NCBI RefSeq assembly: GCF_028693135.1
Contig: NZ_JAQUVZ010000003.1
Span: forward strand, 62,001 to 126,000
DNA: 64,000 nt
Source: Methanosarcina sp.
Lineage (GTDB): Archaea; Halobacteriota; Methanosarcinia; Methanosarcinales; Methanosarcinaceae
Reading direction: 5' to 3'
Under the pieces are notes generated by a model. It had not been told where the DNA came from, searched no databases, and saw nothing but the letters and a program-made list of their open reading frames with translations. Position 1 is the first letter of the stretch, and each line of letters starts with the position of its first letter. The translations under genes and the position numbers were made by a program. This document shows, in pieces, positions 54,470 through 63,377 of this stretch.

Positions 54470-55587
54470 TGGGATACTTCCACTTTATTCAAATCAATGA
54501 TATCTGCCAATGCTTCAACTAATTTGCAATTTTCGTTTTCAGTACGGCTGGCAATACGAATATAACGATCAGAATCAGGTAAAGTTTTGTCCTGGCAGTG
54601 TTTTATGTACATGTTATGTTCAATAAACAATTTCCGCGTGATTTCAGGACCACTTTGTGCATAATCTGGGAGGCGGCAGAAAACAAAGTTTGCATCAGGT
54701 TTGTAAACAGTCATTCCCGGGATAGCACACAGGTTTTTATATAGATTGTCCCTGTCGGTCCGTACCTGTTTGCAGCTTTCGACAAACTCCTGTCTGTAAT
54801 CGGGCAAAAGCCGCAGAAACTCTTCGGCAAATCCGTTAATATTCCAGATATGTACGCCTTTCCTTACAGCTTCAGCAAATGCTGAATTTGCAGTTAGCAT
54901 ATAACCTATTCTGAGACCGCAGATACCATAGGCTTTGCTCATGCTTTTAAGGATTGCCACATTTGGGTAACGTTCTATTTCATTTTCCAGGCTTGTTTGA
55001 TCCGGATTAGATACAAAATCCATGAAGGATTCATCGACGATCAGCATACAGTCATGATTTGCAAGTTTTTGTGCAAGAGATATTAAATCGGACCTGGGAA
55101 CCAGCATAGATGTTGGATTATTAGGTGTTACCACAACAGCAATATCTGCTTTAACCTTGATCGCTTCAGTAGCAAACTTATCTACATCCAATTGAAAAGA
55201 TGGACATTCAAGGGGGAATTCAACTACCTGGCCTTCCGGTGCTGCATTCGCATATTCATTAAAAGAGGGCACTGGAACAATTAACTTGCTGGATATGTGG
55301 CCTGATATAATTTTGATCAGTTCGGCAGCGCCGTTTCCTACAACGATTCTTTCAGCAGGTTGATGGATCAGATTACCTATAAGACCGGCAAGAGCATCCT
55401 GTGCAATCGGGTAGTTAAGGACAATGTCGTGAATTTGATTTTTAAAGCTTGTAAAAACTGCCTCTGGGGGGAAATATAGATTGTAAAGATAAGCATGATC
55501 TATAAATCCATGATGATAGTAACCACCATGCTGTCCGGAAACGAATTCGTATTTTTCAGTTTGAGTCTTATAATTATACTGCATCAT
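54466..55587 (-). CDS. PLP-dependent aminotransferase/decarboxylase, CobD/HisC-like (cassette copy 1)
   Basis: 373 aa from ATG at 55587, with GAAGGA 6-9 nt upstream; a longer frame would overlap the previous gene. Fold type I: VVGNGAAELIKII (PLP phosphate), VVVTPNNPTS (~147), LIVDESFMDF (Asp ligand), LKSMSKAYGICGLRIGYM (Schiff-base Lys, ~222). Similar to HisC and threonine-phosphate decarboxylase CobD. In this setting it may decarboxylate or transaminate a phospho-amino acid to give an amino alcohol phosphate. Protein identical to copy 2. Confidence 0.85.
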   Translation of the reverse strand: MMQYNYKTQTEKYEFVSGQHGGYYHHGFIDHAYLYNLYFPPEAVFTSFKNQIHDIVLNYPIAQDALAGLIGNLIHQPAERIVVGNGAAELIKIISGHISSKLIVPVPSFNEYANAAPEGQVVEFPLECPSFQLDVDKFATEAIKVKADIAVVVTPNNPTSMLVPRSDLISLAQKLANHDCMLIVDESFMDFVSNPDQTSLENEIERYPNVAILKSMSKAYGICGLRIGYMLTANSAFAEAVRKGVHIWNINGFAEEFLRLLPDYRQEFVESCKQVRTDRDNLYKNLCAIPGMTVYKPDANFVFCRLPDYAQSGPEITRKLFIEHNMYIKHCQDKTLPDSDRYIRIASRTENENCKLVEALADIIDLNKVEVSQ

Positions 55588-55600
55588 GTATTTTCCTTCT

Positions 55601-56557
55601 TTATTTGTTTTTAGGTGGCACTTCTGTTTTTGGAGTCTTAGCCTCAAGAATTGGTTTTAAATTTAAATAATTGGACGGAGGGAATGACCTTAAACCGGAA
55701 ATTGAACGAGTAATCGTTTCCTTCTCCCTTCTTTTTGTTTGTTGAAAATGCGGCCTTGATATTCCGGAGGTATATGGCATGATATTGTTAGGAATTATTG
55801 TTTCAGATTTGTCTGCCGAAAATAGTTTCTCAGCTTCTGCCAGGTCCTTAACTGTATCTATTTCATACCATCGCTTGCTGTCAAAAGAGACTGTTTTAAG
55901 AGAGAGGCTACCATCAACCACCATTTCCGCAAATACGGTTTCATAATAGTCGTTTACTCTGCCGGCTGAAATGTACTGATCCAGTCTTTTTGCAATACTA
56001 TGCCATGAAGAGAGCGAAAAACTGTAAATATTAACAGTCTTGTATCTGATCTCATCAAAAGGCCTGACAGTACCACATTGGAATCTCTTAACATGTTGGG
56101 ATTTATTGACTGTGACAGTGGAACCATTCATCCACGGCTGCATGCGTGCAACGGCAATTCTGTCAGGAAAACACATGTCATCCAGAAGAGATACGTCAAA
56201 AACAAGATCACTTTCAATCAGGAGAAAAGGCTCATTAATAATTTTGCGGGCCATCCAGAGTGAATATATGTTATTGGTGGTCTCATAAAGCGGGCTGAAA
56301 ATATATTCTATTTTCATTCCGCCAGCTTGCGTTCCCAGAAACTCACGAATACATTTTTCCTGGTACCCTGTGACCACAACAAGACGTTTGAAGCCTTGCT
56401 TTTTCAAATTGATGATAAGTCGTTCAAGTATGGACGCCTCATGAACCATTGTGAGGCATTTTGGTGTATTGCGTGTAAGAGGATAAAGACGACTACCCTT
56501 ACCAGCTGCCAATAGTAATGCTGTAGTTATAACTCCAGCATCACGATTGCTTCTCAT
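55601..56557 (-). CDS. Nucleotidyltransferase, LicC/PntC-like (cassette copy 1)
   Basis: 318-321 aa. TALLLAAGKGSRLYPLTRNT at ~14-33 is the NTP-binding loop; LIESDLVFDVSLLDD (~116) has the metal-binding Asp; FDSKRWYEIDTVKDLAEAEK closes the domain. This matches cytidylyltransferases for phosphocholine or phosphonates. The C-terminal ~70 residues are a basic tail. Start ATG 56557 or TTG 56566 (GGGGGGAG favours TTG). N-terminal third diverges from copy 2; the rest is identical. Confidence 0.82.
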   Translation of the reverse strand: MRSNRDAGVITTALLLAAGKGSRLYPLTRNTPKCLTMVHEASILERLIINLKKQGFKRLVVVTGYQEKCIREFLGTQAGGMKIEYIFSPLYETTNNIYSLWMARKIINEPFLLIESDLVFDVSLLDDMCFPDRIAVARMQPWMNGSTVTVNKSQHVKRFQCGTVRPFDEIRYKTVNIYSFSLSSWHSIAKRLDQYISAGRVNDYYETVFAEMVVDGSLSLKTVSFDSKRWYEIDTVKDLAEAEKLFSADKSETIIPNNIMPYTSGISRPHFQQTKRREKETITRSISGLRSFPPSNYLNLKPILEAKTPKTEVPPKNK

Positions 56558-57027
56558 CAAAATCAACAGATCTCCCCCCTGTGGAGTTTTATATAGTCAA
56601 GAACAGCCTTTGGATTAGAGTGACATAGAAATAGAATTTCATTATGTTTCATACTAAACACGAAATTAATGATTTTTATATTAGTCTATATGAAAATAAT
56701 AAGCATTGAGTGTAGCAGAAATATAAGTTAGGAGCAAAGGTAGCTGAATAATTACAAAAAAAGAAGAGCTGAAACTATGGGGTCAAAATGAGGTTGGATT
56801 TTTGGCTCACAAAAATCCCACCATAGCAGCCCATTCTACTTTTACGTGCCTAATATGGCGTTTTTTACTGCAGACTGGTATATATATTGTAGTGGAACCA
56901 TCGCACAACAACATGAGTTACATACAAAAACTACGCGGCGTAACAAAAACGATAGCTTGAAGACGAATACTCAGTTGAAAATTGGCTCTCCAAACTCAAC
57001 ATTTCCAACCCCATAATGACGCCATAG

Positions 57028-57159
57028 ATTCAACAACATAATCTTATCCAGGACCATGAGAGCGCAGCCATTTATGATACGTGTGGTCCAGCTTTCCGCG
57101 TAGAACTACCAGATCATCCCGGCGTACTACCGGAAGCGCTCTGTCACATTTTGAATTAA
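57028..57159 (+). pseudogene. Coding-like remnant between the cassettes
   Basis: A 43-codon stretch with coding character (IQQHNLIQDHESAAIYDTCG, then PAFRVELPDHPGVLPEALCH) opens right after a stop and ends at TAA. The rest of 56567-57411 has no frame. GC content is above its surroundings. Family not recognised; perhaps debris of a gene or insertion lost between the duplicated cassettes. A TATATATATTG sequence at ~56879 precedes it. Confidence 0.3.
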
Positions 57160-57411
57160 CAGATGAATCACGGCGCGAGAACTGTGTAAAACATCGGCTC
57201 CGTAAATTATTAACTCATTGCCATTATTAGAGATACATTTCCTGAGTGATTGATAGCCATACATATTCTTTATCCCTTGGCTCCTCGTTATTTTGTGTGT
57301 GAAACCCTCACAAAAAAAGATACGGTCTTGAATTGAAACTTATCTTACACACGATAAATGGTGAAGAGCCCTTTTTTTATATTGATTTCTTCAATTTCAC
57401 GGTTATTTGCT

Positions 57412-58053
57412 TCACAGTATCCAGCTATAGATGGCTGTTAATCCCGTGACATAAACCCCGAGAGCATAAAACCACCTTCCGGTAAACTTGGGCGTTCGGA
57501 CCGGTGCTAAATTAAATACAGCCATAACCATAAACATTGTATATATAATGACTGTAAAAATTGTATGGCCAAATAAACCGTTAAACAGAAAGACAAAAGC
57601 AAGAATAATGACATTGTTGTCAAGTGCCAATCCCATGTATGTTGAATCATCGACGAGGCCGAAAACATTGAAATAACTCAACCGTATTGCACTGGTAGCG
57701 ACAATCACGAATGCTCCAGGTAAGAACCATGGACTGAATTCTCCATAGCTCAAGAGAAAAACAGCGGGACAAATTCCAAAACTTACAATATCTATCAATG
57801 AGTCAAGCTGTCCCCCGAAAGCTCGATATTCATCAGTTCGTCCCTTCATCCGACGGGCAATGATTCCATCTCCCCAGTCAAAAAAAACAGCCCAAATCAT
57901 TCCAATTATCGCAATCGGAAAATTACCTAATATAGCAAAGTATATACTAAGGACCGCACAGAACAGCCCTGCAAGCGAACATATATTTGGAAGATCTCGG
58001 GCGAAAGTAAGCATTCCTGTCTTATGTGATTGTTGATGTTGCGAATCATTCAT
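57412..58053 (-). CDS. CDP-alcohol phosphatidyltransferase (cassette copy 2)
   Basis: 213 aa, same length and motif (DWGDGIIARRMKG, GGQLDSLIDIV) as copy 1, with about ten conservative differences (FPIAIIG for FPVAIIG, FGHTIFTVIIYTMFMVMAVF near the end). All catalytic Asp residues are kept, so both copies look functional. Confidence 0.88.
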   Translation of the reverse strand: MNDSQHQQSHKTGMLTFARDLPNICSLAGLFCAVLSIYFAILGNFPIAIIGMIWAVFFDWGDGIIARRMKGRTDEYRAFGGQLDSLIDIVSFGICPAVFLLSYGEFSPWFLPGAFVIVATSAIRLSYFNVFGLVDDSTYMGLALDNNVIILAFVFLFNGLFGHTIFTVIIYTMFMVMAVFNLAPVRTPKFTGRWFYALGVYVTGLTAIYSWIL

Positions 58054-59171
58054 TGGGATACTTCCACTTTATTCAAATCAATGATATCTGCCAATGCTTC
58101 AACTAATTTGCAATTTTCGTTTTCAGTACGGCTGGCAATACGAATATAACGATCAGAATCAGGTAAAGTTTTGTCCTGGCAGTGTTTTATGTACATGTTA
58201 TGTTCAATAAACAATTTCCGCGTGATTTCAGGACCACTTTGTGCATAATCTGGGAGGCGGCAGAAAACAAAGTTTGCATCAGGTTTGTAAACAGTCATTC
58301 CCGGGATAGCACACAGGTTTTTATATAGATTGTCCCTGTCGGTCCGTACCTGTTTGCAGCTTTCGACAAACTCCTGTCTGTAATCGGGCAAAAGCCGCAG
58401 AAACTCTTCGGCAAATCCGTTAATATTCCAGATATGTACGCCTTTCCTTACAGCTTCAGCAAATGCTGAATTTGCAGTTAGCATATAACCTATTCTGAGA
58501 CCGCAGATACCATAGGCTTTGCTCATGCTTTTAAGGATTGCCACATTTGGGTAACGTTCTATTTCATTTTCCAGGCTTGTTTGATCCGGATTAGATACAA
58601 AATCCATGAAGGATTCATCGACGATCAGCATACAGTCATGATTTGCAAGTTTTTGTGCAAGAGATATTAAATCGGACCTGGGAACCAGCATAGATGTTGG
58701 ATTATTAGGTGTTACCACAACAGCAATATCTGCTTTAACCTTGATCGCTTCAGTAGCAAACTTATCTACATCCAATTGAAAAGATGGACATTCAAGGGGG
58801 AATTCAACTACCTGGCCTTCCGGTGCTGCATTCGCATATTCATTAAAAGAGGGCACTGGAACAATTAACTTGCTGGATATGTGGCCTGATATAATTTTGA
58901 TCAGTTCGGCAGCGCCGTTTCCTACAACGATTCTTTCAGCAGGTTGATGGATCAGATTACCTATAAGACCGGCAAGAGCATCCTGTGCAATCGGGTAGTT
59001 AAGGACAATGTCGTGAATTTGATTTTTAAAGCTTGTAAAAACTGCCTCTGGGGGGAAATATAGATTGTAAAGATAAGCATGATCTATAAATCCATGATGA
59101 TAGTAACCACCATGCTGTCCGGAAACGAATTCGTATTTTTCAGTTTGAGTCTTATAATTATACTGCATCAT
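58050..59171 (-). CDS. PLP-dependent aminotransferase/decarboxylase (cassette copy 2)
   Basis: 373 aa, identical in protein sequence to copy 1 and with no nucleotide difference seen. Same ATGA overlap with the next gene and same ribosome-binding site. The active-site Lys in SMSKAYGICG is retained. Confidence 0.85.
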   Translation of the reverse strand: MMQYNYKTQTEKYEFVSGQHGGYYHHGFIDHAYLYNLYFPPEAVFTSFKNQIHDIVLNYPIAQDALAGLIGNLIHQPAERIVVGNGAAELIKIISGHISSKLIVPVPSFNEYANAAPEGQVVEFPLECPSFQLDVDKFATEAIKVKADIAVVVTPNNPTSMLVPRSDLISLAQKLANHDCMLIVDESFMDFVSNPDQTSLENEIERYPNVAILKSMSKAYGICGLRIGYMLTANSAFAEAVRKGVHIWNINGFAEEFLRLLPDYRQEFVESCKQVRTDRDNLYKNLCAIPGMTVYKPDANFVFCRLPDYAQSGPEITRKLFIEHNMYIKHCQDKTLPDSDRYIRIASRTENENCKLVEALADIIDLNKVEVSQ

Positions 59172-59184
59172 GTATTTTCCTTCT

Positions 59185-60150
59185 TTATTTGTTTTTAGGT
59201 GGCACTTCTGTTTTTGGAGTCTTAGCCTCAAGAATTGGTTTTAAATTTAAATAATTGGACGGAGGGAATGACCTTAAACCGGAAATTGAACGAGTAATCG
59301 TTTCCTTCTCCCTTCTTTTTGTTTGTTGAAAATGCGGCCTTGATATTCCGGAGGTATATGGCATGATATTGTTAGGAATTATTGTTTCAGATTTGTCTGC
59401 CGAAAATAGTTTCTCAGCTTCTGCCAGGTCCTTAACTGTATCTATTTCATACCATCGCTTGCTGTCAAAAGAGACTGTTTTAAGAGAGAGGCTACCATCA
59501 ACCACCATTTCCGCAAATACGGTTTCATAATAGTCGTTTACTCTGCCGGCTGAAATGTACTGATCCAGTCTTTTTGCAATACTATGCCATGAAGAGAGCG
59601 AAAAACTGTAAATATTAACAGTCTTGTATCTGATCTCATCAAAAGGCCTGACAGTACCACATTGGAATCTCTTAACATGTTGGGATTTATTGACTGTGAC
59701 AGTGGAACCATTCATCCACGGCTGCATGCGTGCAACGGCAATTTTGTCAGGAAAACACATGTCATCCAGAAGAGATACGTCAAAAATAAGATCACTTTCA
59801 ATCAGGAGAAAAGGCTCATTAATAATTTTACGGGCCATCCAGAGTGAATATATGTTATTGGTGGTCGCATAAAGGGGGCTGAAAATATATTCGATTTTCA
59901 TTCCACCAGCCCGCGTTCCAAGAAACTCACGAATACATTTTTCCTGGAACCCTGTGACCACAACAAGACGTTTGAAGCCTTGTTTTTTCAAATTGATGAC
60001 AAGTCGTTCAAGCATAGATGCTTTATGAACCATTGTAAGGCATTTTGGTGTGTCGCGTGTCAAAGGATAAAGACGACTACCCTTACCAGCTGCCAATAGT
60101 AATGCTGTAGTTATGACTCCAGTATCACTATTGCAGTGATTCGAATTCAT
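59185..60150 (-). CDS. Nucleotidyltransferase, LicC/PntC-like (cassette copy 2)
   Basis: 321 aa starting MNSNHCNSDTGVITT; the NTP loop LLLAAGKGSRLYPLTRDTPK is intact. Substitutions relative to copy 1 are confined to the first ~135 residues (RDT/RNT, HKASMLERLV/HEASILERLI, ATTNN/ETTNN). Its upstream DNA is unrelated to that of copy 1, implying separate expression control. Confidence 0.82.
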   Translation of the reverse strand: MNSNHCNSDTGVITTALLLAAGKGSRLYPLTRDTPKCLTMVHKASMLERLVINLKKQGFKRLVVVTGFQEKCIREFLGTRAGGMKIEYIFSPLYATTNNIYSLWMARKIINEPFLLIESDLIFDVSLLDDMCFPDKIAVARMQPWMNGSTVTVNKSQHVKRFQCGTVRPFDEIRYKTVNIYSFSLSSWHSIAKRLDQYISAGRVNDYYETVFAEMVVDGSLSLKTVSFDSKRWYEIDTVKDLAEAEKLFSADKSETIIPNNIMPYTSGISRPHFQQTKRREKETITRSISGLRSFPPSNYLNLKPILEAKTPKTEVPPKNK

Positions 60151-60300
60151 TGTAAATCCAATTGGCTATTGTTCATCGTTTATATATTGGTTGTTACCTG
60201 TGTTAAATAGGTTGTAAAGAAGTTGTGATTATATTGACCAATTTCACTTAAGCCGCTAATTTTCTTTTAATATTTGGGGTGAATTATTTTATATAGATCT

Positions 60301-60350
60301 TAGCAATTTTGAATGTTAATAGCAATTTTGAATGTTAAATTATATATAAA
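60301..60350 (+). promoter_or_regulatory. Direct repeat and TATA box before the ferredoxin gene
   Basis: TAGCAATTTTGAATGTTAA occurs twice head-to-tail (60301-60319, 60320-60338) immediately before TATATATAAA (60341-60350), about 55 nt upstream of the ATG. A candidate activator or repressor site abutting the TATA/BRE region. Confidence 0.6.
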
Positions 60351-60402
60351 AATCCTCTTATTTACTCTTATTGTGATAGAAACACAATAGGGGAAGTGAA
60401 AT

Positions 60403-60633
60403 ATGGCTGATAAGACAGATAAAGTTGCGGAAAATGTTCCAGGACCTTATTATGTAGATTATGACTGTATCGCATGTAACTTATGTGTGGATACATCACC
60501 AGAGAACTTTAAAATGACTGAAGATGACTCTAACGCTTATGTATATAAACAGCCGGACACTGATGAGGAAAAGGAAGCCTGTAAGGAGGCATTGGCAGAC
60601 TGCCCGGTTGAGGCAATAGGAAACGACGGCTAA
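60403..60633 (+). CDS. Ferredoxin, single Fe-S cluster
   Basis: 76 aa. Cluster ligands CIACNLC (~24-30) and a distal CPVEAIG (~67-73); the position of the usual fourth Cys of the first motif (CxxCxxCxxxC) is replaced within DTSPENF, so one [4Fe-4S] or [3Fe-4S] cluster is expected. Acidic overall, as for an electron carrier. GGGG ribosome-binding site at ~10 nt. Stands alone with its own promoter. Confidence 0.9.
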   Translation: MADKTDKVAENVPGPYYVDYDCIACNLCVDTSPENFKMTEDDSNAYVYKQPDTDEEKEACKEALADCPVEAIGNDG

Positions 60634-60756
60634 AATGGCCTGTTCGATTTAAGCTAGTTTCCTTAATTTTTTTGATCATCTATTTTTCATTAGACTCACA
60701 TTTCAAATTCTGGCATTTCTGTACAAATCCATGGTACAAATGTGCCAATTAGTTAA

Positions 60757-60964
60757 GATAATATTTCATTGGTCTTCGGTTAAGGAATTTTCTTGCCTGA
60801 AAGTATCGATTTTGCATTAGAAGTCTACCTTAAATTTTGGCCTGATTACATGAAATCGATACCGTGTCCAGTCCTCAATTTCTAAAAATATTTGATAACT
60901 GTTGTGGGAATGGAGGTAATTTATCACGATTCCTCACTTAACCGAAGACGCATGGATAATATTT
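60757..60964. mobile_element. MITE-like nested inverted repeat
   Basis: GTCTTCGGTTAAG (60772-60784) and CTTAACCGAAGAC (60937-60949) are perfect 13-bp inverted repeats, flanked outside by related GATAATATTT/AAATATTATC sequences. Inside, GTATCGATTT (60803-60812) and AAATCGATAC (60853-60862) form a second 10-bp inverted pair. About 200 bp, non-coding. Fits a miniature transposable element or a structured RNA. Confidence 0.55.
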
Positions 60965-61105
60965 ATTAAATGACCAATATATAGGAATTATTTACCCCTG
61001 TCGGCAGGGGGTCGAAATGTGGATTAGAGCAATTTCTCTGGTTATTTAAAGGTTTTCTACAGTTTTTATCGTTTTTACCGTTTTCATGCAGGGATTTTCT
61101 ATCCA

Positions 61106-61978
61106 TTACTCTAATAACCCGATTTTGGAATAAATTCTGGAGAGCCCCTGAAGGGTGGAATACCCTTTTCTTGTAATGATATAGTCTCCGCGTTCACTTC
61201 GCTGTAAAACCATGCCTGTATCAAGCAGTTTTTGCAGGTGAAATAGCAGGTTTCCACCGCGAAGCCCGGTGAGTTTAGAAAGTTCGGAAAAGGTCTTACT
61301 TTCTCCTGAGAGGGCTTTTAGCATAATGAGACGCTGTTTGTTGGCAATGGGTTCGCAGATTTCTGGGACCATTTTTTCAGGCTTGATTTCGCTGATGTCG
61401 GGCTGCTCTGCATCTTCTGTCCTGTCTTCGTATATCTGGAGGGAACGCATTAGCCTGACCTGTTTTTCAAAAAGGGTAGAAGCTTCCGAAAAACACTTGC
61501 TGCACTTTTCGGTTTTTGCATGCTTTTTCAGTTCTACCAACTTTTCCCTGTATATTTTGACGGTTTCGGAGCCGACATTCTCTTTTCCGACAAGGCCTGC
61601 AGTTTCCTGCAAAAGGTCCCGGAAAGAGATCTCACAGAATTCCCGCATCTGGCAGTCCCGGGTCATCCCGTTTTCCATGCGCTCGCCAGCCTCCTCGCAG
61701 AGGTAGTTTATCATGGGTTTCATGAAGTTTTTCTTCATCTCGGAAATCATGGTCTCTATATGCTGCTGGTTTGCCCGCTGCAGGAAACGGGAAAACTCAT
61801 TGCGAAGGGAAGTAATTTCTTTTTTTATGGAGTGTAGTTCTTCAAAGTAGTTGCTCTCAACATTGTATTTTGAAAAATAGTCAGGAACATTTTCAAGTGA
61901 ACTTACGGGTTCCCCGGTTACTGACTGTGTATTCTTTCCTTTTAAGTTTGGGCTTTCTGTCAGGGTTTCGGAGTTCAT
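61106..61978 (-). CDS. ArsR-type winged-helix regulator with coiled-coil N-terminus
   Basis: 290 aa. The C-terminal ~85 residues are a winged helix: NKQRLIMLKALSGESKTFSE, LRGGNLLFHLQKLLDTGMVL, RGDYIITRKGYSTLQGL. The first ~100 residues are helical/coiled coil. The middle holds several Cys (MTRDCQMREFCEI; KCSKCF), a possible redox or metal site. Transcribed away from the Cys-containing small-protein gene at 62.2 kb, so it is a candidate regulator of it (inference). Confidence 0.8.
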   Translation of the reverse strand: MNSETLTESPNLKGKNTQSVTGEPVSSLENVPDYFSKYNVESNYFEELHSIKKEITSLRNEFSRFLQRANQQHIETMISEMKKNFMKPMINYLCEEAGERMENGMTRDCQMREFCEISFRDLLQETAGLVGKENVGSETVKIYREKLVELKKHAKTEKCSKCFSEASTLFEKQVRLMRSLQIYEDRTEDAEQPDISEIKPEKMVPEICEPIANKQRLIMLKALSGESKTFSELSKLTGLRGGNLLFHLQKLLDTGMVLQRSERGDYIITRKGYSTLQGLSRIYSKIGLLE

Positions 61979-62097
61979 GTCGGGTACCTTCCTGTGCTAC
62001 AGTTTACATTGAAATGGTTTTAACTTTTTCGCAAAATAATTCTACTTTATTATGAACTCTCTTAATTAAGGGTCATTTTTCTGTACTGGGTGTCAAT

Positions 62098-62180
62098 TGT
62101 ACATAATCATGACGCTCATATTTATATGTATATAGTACTTTTTAAAATAAGATATGTATATAGCACTTTTTAAAATAAGT
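62098..62180 (+). promoter_or_regulatory. Shared upstream motif and duplicated promoter
   Basis: TGTACATAATCATGACGCTC (62099-62118 region) is followed by a TATA-rich TTTATATGTATATAG; the same TGTACA-x-AAT-x-ATGACGCTCA order recurs at 63314-63334. Directly downstream a 28-bp unit (TATGTATATAGYACTTTTTA, then AAATAAG) is tandemly duplicated (62125, 62153). Confidence 0.65.
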
Positions 62181-62216
62181 ATACTATATATTAGATAATA
62201 TATGGAGGCCTAGATA

Positions 62217-62567
62217 ATGGATATGATAGAATACCATGCTCCATGGAGGCATTTTTGCCTTTCATCGGCATATGAAAATGTACAGTCCCCACAAAACGAA
62301 GAATACGAAGCACCGAGTTTCGTTGACATGACTGACTATACGCACCCCGTCACTGCTTTTGTTTTGAATGCCAGTGGTGAACAGCTTGAAGCCTTCGGCT
62401 ACCTTAACAAATGGATGCAGCACTACGGAATCAGGTTCTGCAACTCCGACTCTTGTGAGTGCGAGGACACCGAAGCCTTCCAGGGAGCTTTACAGTTTGC
62501 AAGTCAACGCCTTAGTTTGTCAGGTCAACACCTTAGTATGTCAGATCAACGCCCTGACATAAAGTAA
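62217..62567 (+). CDS. Cys-containing small protein, paralogue 1
   Basis: 116 aa; ATG behind GGAGG (62204-62208) at 8 nt. The core (residues ~43-95) aligns with the 66-aa protein at 63.4 kb: VLNASGEQLEAFGYLNKWMQ, RFCNSDSCECEDTEAFQGAL, QFASQRLSL. Three Cys (CxxxxCxC) suit metal or disulfide chemistry. The N-terminal extension is Tyr/His/Trp-rich (MDMIEYHAPWRHFCLSSAYE). C-terminal SLSGQH-like repeats. Function unknown. Confidence 0.65.
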   Translation: MDMIEYHAPWRHFCLSSAYENVQSPQNEEYEAPSFVDMTDYTHPVTAFVLNASGEQLEAFGYLNKWMQHYGIRFCNSDSCECEDTEAFQGALQFASQRLSLSGQHLSMSDQRPDIK

Positions 62568-62654
62568 GTAGATACACACCTATCTTTTCATAGTGCGACA
62601 GACCTTTGCCGCTTTTAATTCACACACCATCATGCGGCAAACGTGTATCTACTT
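62566..62654 (+). terminator. Long hairpin at the 3' end of paralogue 1
   Basis: AAGTAGATACAC (62566-62577) pairs perfectly with GTGTATCTACTT (62643-62654); inside, TTTGCCGC (62605-62612) pairs with GCGGCAAA (62634-62641). It starts at the stop codon. Terminator, mRNA-stabilising end or small RNA. Confidence 0.6.
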
Positions 62655-63185
62655 TATTTACATAGGGCTTATGTAGACTGGGGATAAACTGTCATTTATC
62701 CTTCAGGCAATAAGCCCTAATGTTCTTAAGTATGTTATCTTATCAATATTTTGCTATATCGACCCGCGTTATTATAATAATCAATATTATTTTACTATAT
62801 ATATATATTACGGTTGGGTTTTGCCGGATTAGCCAGGCTTTTATTTCTGGATTTCATATTCTACAGTGCTTATACATATCTTTTCTATCTACTTCACTGT
62901 TCGTTTTCCGGCTTTAAAATTTGTCTGAATAGTCAAGCTGCCGTCTTTCTAAATAATTGGGTTTTTGTCATTTCCCACAAAATACCTTATTTTTCAATAA
63001 TCTTTGATAATAAGGCTTATTTTGTAAAAAAATTTATTTAAATCAATTTAAAATCTATTTAAAGTAATAATATATCAATGATTTTGAATATAGAGATTTT
63101 TAATCAGTTAATCGTGAAAATAACTACGTTTTAATTTTAAACACATAATCAATATGTATACCTTTACGCAAAAATATAAAAAGTC

Positions 63186-63245
63186 GGGGTAAAAAGTAGG
63201 GTGAAAAGAAGGGTAAAAAGTAGGGTAAAAAGTAGGGTAAAAATA
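63186..63245. repeat. 12-bp tandem repeat, about 5 copies
   Basis: GGGTAAAAAGTA units (one variant GGGTGAAAAGAA) about 130-190 nt upstream of the second small-protein gene. The remaining 62655-63185 is AT-rich DNA with no credible gene. Confidence 0.9.
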
Positions 63246-63313
63246 GATATATTTGCCACAAATGTCCCAATTATTAAATTTATAAGGTCATATTTATGTA
63301 CAAAAACAGGGGA

Positions 63314-63346
63314 TGTACAGAATTATGACGCTCAAGTATATAAATA
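63314..63346 (+). promoter_or_regulatory. Shared upstream motif, second copy
   Basis: TGTACAGAATTATGACGCTC plus A, followed by TATATAAATATATA, about 45 nt before the ATG. Same order and spacing to TATA as at 62098-62134. Confidence 0.65.
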
Positions 63347-63377
63347 TATACAGCTTTTTAGAGTCCGGTGATAATGA

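Larger units (their letters stand above)
53793..56566 (-). repeat. Direct repeat, cassette copy 1
   Basis: The whole three-gene block recurs at 57377-60150 with offset 3584. From ~54399 to ~56159 (about 1.76 kb) no difference is seen; both outer parts carry scattered substitutions. Confidence 0.95.
57377..60150 (-). repeat. Direct repeat, cassette copy 2
   Basis: Second copy of the three-gene block; see copy 1. The similarity stops at the start codon of the nucleotidyltransferase, so the two copies have different promoters. Confidence 0.95.
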
